Under the pieces are notes generated by a model. The model made no database searches. It was not told the DNA's origin and saw only the letters and a list, made by a program, of their open reading frames with translations. Positions 1-13,736 of a stretch of DNA of 64,000 nt are shown piece by piece. Source of the DNA: Vishniacozyma victoriae. Lineage: Eukaryota; Basidiomycota; Tremellomycetes; Tremellales; Bulleribasidiaceae. Each line of letters begins with the position of its first letter. Positions within the stretch are counted from its first letter, which is position 1. Both the position numbers and the translations under genes were made by a program. The stretch covers positions 186,001 through 250,000 of the forward strand of contig JADPYG010000088.1 in the NCBI GenBank assembly GCA_017654735.1, in the 5' to 3' direction.

Positions 1-888
1 ATGCCATCTTCTCTGGTTCGCTAGGTAAGTCGGGGAAGTATCTGGCTTTCAGGTCCATTTGAGAGAGATCCTCAGCGGCGGAAGTAGGTGTAAGTGTGGG
101 TGGTTTGGTTTGTCCTACGTCGTCAGAAATGTGTGTTACGCTGGGTGCGACTTACGGGATGGTTGGGAAGTCGGTTTACTAGACTCCTGCTTCCATAATG
201 AAGCAGAGCCCTGCTTCTTCAGAGCCCTCGTCCGCAGGGCATCAAGCGTAGCGGATCCAAACCGTTCTTCCAGCTCTTTCAATTCGGCCTTCCTTTCCTC
301 TTCAGACATTGCCGCTACCCTTCTAGTATTCTCATCGTCTGCAACGCTGGATGCTACAGCCTGGGAAGATACAACAGATATGTCGGGCTGTTTCCCCTCT
401 CTCTTCTCCCGCCTCCGTCGCATTAGATCCTCCAGCCCGGATCCGAACCTTGCTTTCAATTCTCCTACCTCCTCTTCCCTCTCCTCCGCCGTCATGGACG
501 CAACCCTCTGAGTATTCTCATCATCCACCATCCGTCTCACTTTCTCTCCTTCCGGTAAGGATTCGAAGTCATCCTCACCGAAAACAGGCTTGGGCACTGA
601 GGAAGTAGATTTAGATTTCGATGATTCTCCGACTTTCTGAGCATTCGAACCGAATCTCGAAGTAGCCCGTTGTGAACGATGTAGGACCGGGGGGAAAGCG
701 TGGACTGATGATGATGTCGGTGCTCTCGGGGGTGGTGGTGGATTTGAAGAGGTGGAAGAGGGCTTCTCTATGATTTTACCTACTAGCATATTGGTTGATG
801 ATATAGGTGTAATTATCAATCTTGATAATTCACTTGTTCCGTCGTGCCTGAGCAGATTTCCGGTAGAGTTAGTGAACAGCAACAGCAT
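1..888 (-). CDS. RPAP1: RPAP1-like RNA polymerase II-associated protein, N-terminal part (partial)
   Basis: Continues beyond the window start. Exons 156-888 and 1-114, joined over a 41-nt intron (115-155; GTAAGT donor, ctgac branch site, TAG acceptor). Two copies of the RPAP1 N-terminal motif are visible (ENTQRVASMTAEEREEEV, then ENTRRVAAMSEEERKAEL followed by a LEERFG segment), and after the intron the frame reads DLKARYFPDLPSEPEKMA, the typical RPAP1 core motif. RPAP1 family members help RNA polymerase II assembly, nuclear import and Mediator contacts. The amino end is uncertain: the ATG at 888 gives MLLLFTNSTGNLLR, but the frame stays open upstream to an ATG at 1062 through an AT-rich hydrophobic stretch that I consider untranslated, and an acceptor-like ttacag lies just upstream of 888. 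A short upstream exon is possible. Confidence 0.82.
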
Positions 889-1116
889 GTCACTGGCAAA
901 GGTAACCTGTAACTGGGTGAACAAGGGGAAGGGGCAAGTAGCGTAATGTAATGCATAAACAACACAACAAGTAGACAAATATAAAATAACTAAAAAGAAT
1001 ACAAAAATGTCGACCAAACTGATTAGTCCCCGACCAGTAGAGTAATAAACGGACGAGGACATGCCCAGTTCAGACGCGAAGAAAATTAATCTACGCTTCT
1101 GATCTATAGAGATCAA

Positions 1117-1768
1117 ACCTCATCCGTAGCATTAGAAACGAAAAAGTCGTTTCTCGCATGGTGAGGGACTGGAAGCGGGGTGGAATGGGTGGGGGGGGGG
1201 GGGGGGTTCAGTCAGGATGACCGTGTCAATCTTGGTTCGATGTCATGCATTCGTGGCCTGATTGTCAGTTACATCTTCATATATTTAGATAGGAAAAGAA
1301 TGAAAGAGTCAGAAAGTGCGAGGTGAACGCCTTCGATTCCCTAGAATTTCGGTTCCTCTTTCGAGTAATGATTCCTAAAGATCGTAGTCCTGACGTGCAA
1401 AAGTCGAGCTAAGCTCATCTTGAAAGGTGGAGTGGGGTAGGAGGATGGTGTTGAGGGTTAGAGGGACTTACCTATTTACCTATACTACATGATAGATGAG
1501 AATGTTGAAAATAGAAAGAGAGAGAGAACGAGAGATCCAAAATTACTAGGATGTTCGATAACGGTGGCTCAGATAAAGATCACGTATACGAGTATTCAAG
1601 TGGAGTGGCAGAGTGGGGGATCATCTCGAGAGTGTGGAATGCGTAGGGGGCATGGAGAGGTCAAGCAAGCAAGCATACATCAACAAGATCATATCTACAA
1701 CGGAAAGAGTATACAATGAGACCCTACACAACAAACAATTCTGAAGTGGGCCAGAAAAGAGCTGACAC
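1117..1768. other. Intergenic, no gene seen; contains a 16-base G run
   Basis: Sequence between the RPAP1 gene and the 3' end of the F-box gene. Short frames on both strands are interrupted and lack splice-consistent continuation. A homopolymer of 16 G lies at 1191-1206. Confidence 0.6.
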
Positions 1769-3576
1769 CTACTCGCTCTCAGTAGTCCCTTTTGGCCAGT
1801 ACCAGACCGGACCACATGGGGATTGCTCCTCTCTCTGCGCATCTGTCCAGATCTATCATCAATCAGTTATCCTCTACATGAAACGCTATCCCGCTGAGAT
1901 AGAGCTTACACCAAAGAAACCCCTCTTACTTCCTCTTCCGCCCACCTGAACACATTCCAACCTCCACCGATCCTCCCCTCCATATCTTATAACAAGTGTC
2001 CACCTGACCTGAGGTGGATTATCCGCCGTCAACTGAACGACACCCCTGACAAAGCTAGAAGGACTTCCATTTCCTTGTAATGCGTGCATACCAGAGTGTT
2101 GTTCTGATGATCCGTGAAATTTGATCGGAGGCAGTAGGGAGGAAGTTGGGATATCTGATTTGATCTCTGGTAATTCCTCGACGCGGGGGTCGGATGGTTT
2201 ATCAATAGAGAGTTTGAGGAGCATGATATCACCTATTGCCTCTGCGTATCGGGAGAGATCGAGAGGGTCGGACGTGCGTCGAAGGATTATCAAGCGGGGT
2301 TCATTCAGTGCGATCCAGTCAGAGTAGCTTTTCGTCAGCGGACTCTCCTTGTTTCATACATCTGGTGAAAGGGGAATATTGACGTACTCGAGGAAAGCAT
2401 ATGATCCACACCATTGACCCTCCACACCAGCCCAATCCCAGACTTCATCCTTGCCCAATTCAGGCGGCTGTATGCCATGGAGACCCCAGCCCCTGACAGA
2501 CTCTAGGCCGTAGGAAAGAGGTTCAAGGGCCAATCGCCAAGCATCCTCGCCCATCGCAAGGACGTCTTTCGCATTCGCCACTATTCATCAGCTTATCCCC
2601 TGTGAATGTGGGTAGACATACTCATGACAGATCCAATAGCATCTACCATCCCCCAATCCACAGTTCCTTTTCCTTCCTTATCAAAAGGTCCCCAATCATT
2701 CCATTCTCCATAATTACCCCCTGAATAGACCAACTCCCTTAGCCAACCCCTCGTTTTCCGATGTCCAGCATCTTCATGATCCCAATCAGGAGCTAGGAGG
2801 ACATGTAACCTCATTAAATCCGGATGCACGACCTCTCGCCTCTCTCGAGTATTCATTCGGGAAGATTGTCTAGTGACTGGTGCTTGTGGGTTCTTAGGGA
2901 TGGATCGGATAGCGTAGGTCTGGTATATATGTTGGAAGGTCTCTGACCTCAAAGCTGATTCGAGGTATGGGACATTTAGAGGCTCATCGGCAGTAGGTAG
3001 ATCGAGGTACATTTGTAATAACGTCGATATGATCTTAGTCACAAGATCAGGCTAGTATCAGTATCATCCCATCAGGCAGTGAATTGACTGACCAAGTGCT
3101 CATACTTTCCCTCGTCCCAATCCCGGAATATCCGAAGTACAAGCTCACGATCTTGTACTTCCCGCTTCCAATCCACTTCTCTAGGTTCCACCATCGCTCC
3201 AGCAGCTCGGGGTTCGTCGTATCGATCCAGGAATAGATCTCGCCAGAGTGCTGAATCTGGGTTCTCGTAGATAAAAGTCCGAAGTTCTTTACATGTCTTC
3301 GCGCAGCTAGACAAGGCGGGTAGGTGGTCCGAGTAGGCTAGGACTCGATGTAGGATCTGTTCGTCAGCTCAATCTCCTATTACGAAAGGGGTGCTTGACC
3401 TCTACAGGGGATTGGAGGAATTTGGATCCATCCTGTGGAGAAGCGGGCGATAAGACCAATGGGGCAGGAGGGGTCTTGAGTACGCTCTCTTCGACAGAGC
3501 TTGGATTCGATACATCTTCCATCTCGATCTCTCGTAATGGAGCGCACAAGATAGTAATAGGCATCGGTGTACTCAT
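1769..3576 (-). CDS. F-box protein, probable SCF ubiquitin ligase substrate receptor
   Basis: Exons 3400-3576, 3093-3356, 2622-3051, 2388-2580, 1910-2327, 1769-1852; 521 aa, all phases agree. The first junction creates the F-box: SPVEILHRVLAYSDHLPALS, followed by CKELRTFIYENPDSALWRDL (about residues 57-100). F-box proteins bind Skp1 and present substrates to cullin-1 ligases. The middle carries a low-similarity globular region (DLVTKIISTLLQMYLDLP, WGPFDKEGKGTVDWGM), and the C-terminal third has a beta-rich part (VRWTLVIRYGGEDRWRLE) ending GIWTDAQREEQSPCGPVWYW. I recall similar GxW...CGPxWYW tails in other basidiomycete F-box proteins, but no named family is assigned. The first intron uses a GTCAAG donor, chosen because only it restores the F-box. 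Confidence 0.8.
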
Positions 3577-4079
3577 TGTACCTATTAGCTAAAAGTGCCA
3601 GGTAATGCACTTGAGACACACCCTTTTACGGTGATAGGAGTAGATCTAACCTTTAGCTTCGGTCATCAAAAGTGGAGGTAATCCTATTGCGGGTAAGGAT
3701 TCCCGGATATAGATAGACACTGGCTCACATATGGCATACACTCATTTACATTACACTTGTACGAGTAACAATAGTCAATATTAAATTCTACCGTGACACA
3801 ACCGCCGCGACAATACGCTATGCAAAAAGAGAAATCAACAAGCCGTTTCCGTGGATGCCCTTGTTTTTGAATTGATTAAACAGCGATGGAGTTGGAAGTT
3901 GAAAGTTGGATATATGTCGAGCAATGCGAAATGTGAGAGCCCGCTCGACCTGAAATGAGTTGAAATGGAATCGAAACGGAAATGGATAATGATCTGATGA
4001 TGGGGAGTCTTGTGATAGTATATGGTTCGTGGTCGTTTTGTCGTCCGTGTCGATCTCGTTCTTGCTTTTAATGATGTGT
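3577..4079. other. Intergenic between F-box gene and CNOT9, no gene seen
   Basis: Holds the F-box gene promoter and the CNOT9 3' flank (both genes read leftwards). AT-rich with no supported reading frame. Confidence 0.6.
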
Positions 4080-5522
4080 TTATCCAATCACGGATTGGTC
4101 TCTCTCGAGGTTTGCAATCAAGGTCGCCAGACATCGTTTCGTGACTTGATCGCCCTTCAAGATTTGGCCGAATGTACCGTCTCGCAACGAATCCGGTAGA
4201 CATGCTCGGAGTGCTTCCCGTGCCCTGTACAGTCAGCTTGAGCTCACTACATGGGAACACGGTAGCTTACCTTGGATTATCACTCATTCGGAGATAACAC
4301 CGTACAACATGCTTCAACAACCTCGTTGCCTGAGTCTCTGCCAACGTTGTAACCATATTCGACAAGACGGTACCAACAGCATAAAACCTTTCGTATGTTT
4401 GACAAATGTATTGTAGTCCGAGGTCATCGAGCAAGATTTTCTGAACGATAAAGATGGCTACTGTTTTCGACAATTCGGAACCTGTTTCCATAATTCGTAG
4501 ACATAATGGGATTATCTCAGTCGACAAGAGGAAATTGATGACGTCTGAATTTTCGTTTTGTTTGACCAATGCTCCGATGACCCCGAGTGATGTGAGTCGG
4601 AGGTATTCAAATGGTCGAGTTTTGGAGGTCGTGTTCAAAAAGGGATAAAGGAAGAGTGGTATGTGTGCTGTTTGATCAGCCTCGGTCATTGAAATCTGAG
4701 GTTACTTGACCCACCATTCAGGAAGAGTGATCTCGTCTCGTTGTGGCTTGCCACACATTGGAGTAGTGCAAGTGCATTGCATACCCTATTTGAAGCATGC
4801 GCAGACAATGATGCGGGCGATAGTGATGGGTAGACGCTGACGATTTCCAATATCAAGGATGCCATGACGCCTGTCTATCAGCACAAAGGTGTCTTGTTTG
4901 GTTAAGACTCACCAAATCCTCCCCAGAGAACCAAAGCTAGATCCTCGTATGTCTCCCTCTTCTTGCTCAACTCGAGTAACGCATGCTCTCGCGTCTCTGG
5001 GTCGAGCAATTCAGTGACCATGATGAATATCTTTTCCTCCTCACTTCCAGCCGGTGGTTGCTGTCCATTGGGTGCAATGAGCTGTTTCGATGATGTCTGG
5101 GGTTGATTTGGTGCGTGATATCCGCCATGCGAAACGGAAGGTGCTGGGGGGTTGTTCAAATGCTGAGTAAGATTGTTTAATATTAATGGTGCGCCCATAG
5201 TTCCAGCTGTCGAAGGTTGTTGAGATTGTGGTGTGTGTCCTCGTAATGGTTGACCCTGTGATGCTAGGTTTGGTGGCATCAAGTGCTCGTTTTGATTGAT
5301 ATATTGCTGTTGCTGCTGTTGAGGTTGATATTGTCCTTGTCCTTGTCCTCCTCCTCCTTGACCTCCACCTCCTTGTCCACCATAGCGTGATCGTTCGTAC
5401 ATTGCCATTGCTTGTGCTTGTTGTGCTTGTGCTTGTGTGTGTTGTGGGTATTGATTTGACCAGGCTGCTAATAGGTCGTTGTCTGGTGTTGCCGGTGCTG
5501 TTGGGGGCCGATGCCCATACAT
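4080..5522 (-). CDS. CAF40: CCR4-NOT complex subunit CNOT9 / Rcd1 / Caf40
   Basis: Exons 4913-5522, 4715-4870, 4271-4667, 4080-4224; 435 aa. From about residue 155 the protein is the conserved armadillo-repeat CNOT9 core: [99 protein letters not shown], and the tail [24 protein letters not shown]9 is a core subunit of the CCR4-NOT deadenylase that binds NOT1 and GW/W-containing mRNA repressors. The first ~150 residues are low complexity, with Gln/Gly-rich blocks ([18 protein letters not shown]), which is usual for fungal orthologues. The start at 5522 is the only in-frame ATG before the Q-rich segment. Divergent with TRR1. Confidence 0.93.
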
Positions 5523-5576
5523 TGCTTGGAGTGGGTGTGTAGGATGAATAGGGTATTGTATGGTATAGGGTATAGG

Positions 5577-5634
5577 TAGTAGACAGTAGTAGTAGACAGT
5601 AGTAGTAGACAGTAGTAGTAGACAATAGTAGACA
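5577..5634. repeat. AGTAGTAGTAGAC minisatellite-like tandem repeat
   Basis: About four near-perfect copies of a 13-base unit built from AGT/AGAC, followed by degenerate copies, directly upstream of the CNOT9 start and inside the CNOT9/TRR1 divergent intergenic region. It lies in the putative 5' leader of CNOT9. Confidence 0.85.
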
Positions 5635-5683
5635 GCTGATAGAGGCGGAGTTTGTGTGATAGTGGCATATTTGATTCCGTTGA

Positions 5684-7412
<1,729 letters not shown>

Positions 7413-7552
7413 GAAGGGAGAGCATATTTTTGTCATGATGTCTCGTACGCATATTTAGAATTGCATGGTATTGAATGCATTTTGTCGGAGATACTTGCAA
7501 ACTCCCACGAGATGTTATGCTTCGTTTTACAAACTACTTTCTATCACAGCGA

Positions 7553-9860
<2,308 letters not shown>

Positions 9861-10475
9861 TGTATGTGCTTTACAGAGCTACTAAACTGATTTAGAGAGA
9901 CAAGTAAGGTCAAGTCCAGCCAATCAAGACTGCCACACCCGGAAATAGCCGATATATCTCCGGCTTCACCTCCCCCTCCACAGACTCCATACCACCTCCC
10001 ATCGTGGACCGGGATTTGGCCGCTGGATGCTGCTTGCCCAAGCCTACCACCAGCTTTTGGGCAATTCATGATGAGTGGGACATTGGCTGTAGCTCTGGAT
10101 CGCAATACATATGGTTGTTTGCGGGGACAGATGGCCAGATGGCCGGCAACATGGGATGGAACATTATCCTATGCTGGTACCGGGGTCTGGGCTGAGGGAA
10201 AAGATGGCGGTCGTTGACAAATGCTCTACCGCGATTCCACACCCCTCCGTGAGCGGGCGACAGGGACCATATTTGCAAGATTTACCCATATTTAGAAAGT
10301 GCGCTCGATATCTCGCCAATTTGAGCTGCAACATCCCCCTTCCTGGCCATGTCGTGGTCTCATTGAATATTTATATTGAGGGGGGTCGCGGCTGCCACCC
10401 ATCCACCGACTTAGCTCTGTGAACGTGCGAATACAACTCCTTATACATTTGCTCGTCTCTTCTTCTCTATGAGAG
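9861..10475. other. Intergenic, no gene seen
   Basis: Upstream region of the U2AF gene and downstream flank of the orphan minus-strand gene. Frames up to about 100 codons exist on both strands but have neither good starts nor consistent splice sites. Confidence 0.5.
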
Positions 10476-11134
10476 TCAAACGCTCAATTTGTCTTGGCTG
10501 CCGTGGCAGAAACCCAGCTTCTCAAGCTTTCCAACCTGAACGCCAACAATCCGCCTGTGAAAGTAACTGTTTGGTAAGCTTGCCCCTAACGCTGGCGACG
10601 GTGACGTTGACGTCGTCTCTTGCAGACTCACCACTTTAGATCCACCCCATCTTTGATACTCTTCGTGATCTCGCTCACCACGTCCCTATGATTGGGAGCT
10701 CTTTTGTCGTCCCTGATGCGGACCAGCGCCCATTGATCTCTAGCTCGATTCCGAGCGACCTCAACGATCCGTCTATGAGCGCTAGGTTGACCTTTGAACA
10801 AGCGGTATATCAGCTCCTGATCCTTTTGCAGTCAATTATGCCGGAGTGCCCCGCAGCTCGCCTCTTGTCCTCAAATAGGTGAGGATTGACGATCAGTCGA
10901 TCGAAATACTCGTGTCTATCTCCATCACTCCATGTGTACAAGCAGTACTCAACACTCGAGGGTTCTCGTATCTCCTCGACTGGTATTGGGACTCGCTCTT
11001 TCCGGACATTGATGGTTATTTCATCTGGGGGCTTCCACTTTATCCTGCAGGATAGGCGACATATCGGTAACGCGATCTAGATACAGACCGGTGACTCACA
11101 CTCGATTTTGGCCGTCATAAAGTGAGCTATGCAT
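10476..11134 (-). CDS. Orphan hypothetical protein (spliced)
   Basis: Exons 11100-11134, 10891-11044, 10632-10822, 10476-10554; 152 aa. I do not recognise it. Support: four exons join with matching phases over GTGAGT, GTCAAT and GTGAGT donors and CAG/AAG acceptors. The product is charged with few hydrophobic stretches: MHSSLYDGQNRVIKWKPPDE, ERVPIPVEEIREPSSVEYCL, YTWSDGDRHEYFDRLI, then RIVEVARNRARDQWALVRIR and HRDVVSEITKSIKDGVDLKW. No signal peptide or membrane segment. The 5' end is unsure: an upstream ATG at 11353 followed by an intron gives MCCDPSSLVFALRPSNTEEE then ERSYDLRKVIGKIAENVTLQ, which may belong to the same gene through an 8-nt exon, or be independent. The last exon could be unused, since the frame also stops directly after LKW. 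Confidence 0.5.
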
Positions 11135-12187
11135 TGAGCGTAATATAAAAACCATCCAGTTGAAGAGTAACGTTTTCGGCTATCTTTCCGATGACTTTCC
11201 GGAGGTCATACGATCGTTCCTGAGGTTTGACACATATACTGCCGTTTCAGATCGTGACCCTCGGTTGGAAGCAAAAATGCTCACTTGAAACTGCTCCTCT
11301 TCCGTGTTGCTAGGTCGCAAAGCGAAGACGAGCGATGAGGGATCACAACACATCGTTTAAGCCTCTGTGATATAAGCACCTTATTCCTCACATCATATCT
11401 TTGGTTGAAGAGTAGCTTGGTCAAGTATTTGCCCTTCAGTGCTAAACAGTCGAATGCGTGGCAAGTCGTCTCTTCCTACGGCGTATGAATATGAATCTTT
11501 GGGATTGCCAGTAAGATAGTCACGTTGCCTGTGTGAGGGTGTATGTGTCGTGACGGGTTGTTGTGGACTCTGAATAGGTAGCAAGAAGTTATACTCCAGG
11601 TAACAAGAGATACATTCGTGAGGATAGTCCTGTACTATCCGAGCTATATATACGGTGAGCTGGACTCAGTGTCCAGCCATTAGGGTTTAAAGATTGGGCT
11701 CATGACAGTATGCTGACGACTAGTTCCCCATCGATCACTGAATCATTCAAATGCTCTTTCGAGCGCTGCTAGTGCGAAAGCGTTTCTGGAGAATTCTCGT
11801 CTTGACCTATCCTGGCTGACGGGTGATAAGTAGCTGCCAGTCAGGGTGAGGGATGTTGTTTTGATCTCAGTGACCGGTGCTTCTATGTGGTTTTGCTGAG
11901 TGTGCGTCTGGCGTCTGTCTGTTCTGAAGAAAGTTCTTTAGGGTTTGCCGATAGACCAAGGCCCTGAATATTGGGTCTTGGCGTCAGGGGTACACCGTGA
12001 ATCAGGGCCACGGCGTAACTCGGCTTGTTGTCCGGGCATTGGCCACTAAGTGCGGGTGTAATACGATACCGACTATATATACTGAGCATTACATACTGAG
12101 TACATATAAAGAGTATTATATACCGAGTACATATAGACTGCATCCTACTCATATCAGTTCGACAGAGGCTCAAGCTCATCATGGAAT
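11135..12187. other. Intergenic region with possible short 5' exons; no firm gene
   Basis: Between two divergent orphan genes. On the minus strand 11393-11569 is an open frame behind an acceptor-like sequence (ctattcag) and 11285-11353 is a possible first exon, but neither can be linked with confidence. The last 100 bases hold the promoter of the plus-strand gene. Confidence 0.45.
12105..12110 (+). promoter_or_regulatory. TATA box candidate for the GPI-anchored protein gene
   Basis: TATAAA within tacatataaagag, 78 bases before the ATG at 12188, in a TA-rich block with repeated ctgagtacatata-like pieces. Confidence 0.45.
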
Positions 12188-13006
12188 ATGGTCCTCGAGT
12201 CCTCAGGGGGGCTGAAGACGTTTGCAGCCCTACATTTGTTCACCCCATCGTCGGCCAGTATAACGTCCGTACTAAACCGCACGAAAGCACAGCAAGTGTT
12301 CTGGCTGATCAAATAGCAATTGGATGCCCCGCTAGGGAGTACGATAAACATCACCTTTGGTGGTACTCCGCCGTACGAAATCAAGCGAGTGTGAGTCATC
12401 ACTCTCAGCTTTGATATCCGATTCAGGGAGCTCACTGAATAGGGTCTATCGATCAGACCTATTGGGATGGAACGTGAGTCGCCGTTCAGTTTATCGTCTA
12501 GTGACATTGGGATCCGCGGTCATGTCTACTCAGAAAAGGAAACACATGTAGCGGTTCATTCTTGATGAAACCTGCTTACTCACTCAGTGCGGACCGACGT
12601 ACACTACACTCAACGAGACCTCTTTTCAGTGGCTAGTTGGACCTTTCAACGAGGACGGAGATTCACGCGAATTCGGGACTGGAGGTCAAGCCGTGTAAGC
12701 ATGCATTGACCTCCCGACAGCACGTCCAGACGTCTGGCTGATATCAATAGCATGTTCTTGGCAATCGAGGGGATTGACCGCAATGGCTCCGATGTGACTG
12801 AGGTGTACGCGAGCGCCAATTACACCATTATTACTGGAGCCTCTGACTCGTCGTCGGCCGTGACTGCCGGTGGAAATTGTCGGTGAGTAGCATTGCTGCT
12901 CATCAGCAAGACAGAGCGGGGTGGTCTTGGCTGACCTGATAGTCCCGTTGTGGCGTGTGTGACAGTAGCGGCGCTTTTGTTGCTGCCGGCGCTTTTTACT
13001 CATTGA
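12188..13006 (+). CDS. Probable GPI-anchored secreted protein, orphan
   Basis: Exons 12188-12268, 12317-12390, 12443-12473, 12588-12694, 12751-12882, 12943-13006; 162 aa, phases agree at all five junctions. No family recognised. The N-terminus GGLKTFAALHLFTPSSAS can act as a signal peptide. The mature part is small and beta-rich with motif STINITFGGTPPYEIKRV, then CGPTYTTLNETSFQWLVGPF and EVYASANYTIITGASDSSS, with several N-glycosylation sites (NIT, NET, NGS, NYT). The C-terminus is a classic GPI signal: small residues (SSSAVTAGGN) followed by a hydrophobic tail VACVTVAALLLLPALF. GTPPY motifs occur in other secreted basidiomycete proteins as I recall. Weak points: the first donor is GTACTA and the ATG choice is by frame only; the 114-nt fourth intron is longer than usual. 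Confidence 0.62.
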
Positions 13007-13736
13007 TGCTCAAGAGCTGCGGGTTACTCTCTCGCAGATCACTGTATTACATGATGTACACGTGCTGTGAAGCTCGAATCAGGAGCTGCTTTGCCATACA
13101 CACGAGTAGATACGCTCCGTTGAGACCAATTCACAGATTGTTGGTGTGACGACCTCTAAAGACGGAGACATTCTGTGAGAAGGTAAAAAGCCATAGACAT
13201 AGAGTTGATTGCTCCCTTCTCGGGGCATGTACTGTGCAGGCCTACCCGATGTAAGGAAGAAGCGAAAGTGGAAAGCAGCGGAGACGGCTGACCAGGTGGG
13301 AGAGGCGACAGCACTCACGCTCCATTGTATCGCTGCCAAAGCAGGTCATCAGGAAAACAGCCTTCAGCATTTCAAGCAGGCTCCACCCAGGCACAACGTC
13401 ACCATATCGGAAATTCCCATCAAACCGGCCCAAAGGCCATACTGACAACAATGGATATTTCCCCCCGCACCAGTTGTCCAACCGCCCAAGGATGGGGTCA
13501 ATCCAGAACTTATGTTCTGCTGACAAATTGACCGGATGAAGGCCCGGAATGGATAGGCTCGTATTGATGACCGGATGAGAAGAAAGGATGTCTTTACAGG
13601 TGGTGGAGCGTTTTCAAGGCTTATCTGTCCGTGATTGGCCGGGGAAGGCTAGAGGTGGAGCTGGGGAATGGTATAAAACCCAGCCTTGGATCAGCTGGAT
13701 CAGACCCACTGAATTAGCCATAACAAATTAACCAAG
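13007..13736. other. Intergenic, promoter of the disordered-protein gene
   Basis: No supported gene. A 90-codon open frame on the minus strand (13242-13526) lacks a start codon and clear splice partners. Confidence 0.5.
13672..13678 (+). promoter_or_regulatory. TATA box candidate
   Basis: TATAAAA about 60 bases before the ATG at 13737, preceded by GC-rich sequence. Confidence 0.5.

Noticed and set aside
11393..11584. Minus-strand open frame (SPQQPVTTHTPSHRQRDYL...) behind an acceptor-like site
   Set aside because: Could be an exon, but no upstream exon or start can be linked with matching phase.
13242..13526. Open frame of ~94 codons on the minus strand (reads HKFWIDPILGRLDNWCGG...)
   Set aside because: No ATG, no clear acceptor or donor partners, no recognised homology; overlapped by an open frame on the other strand.
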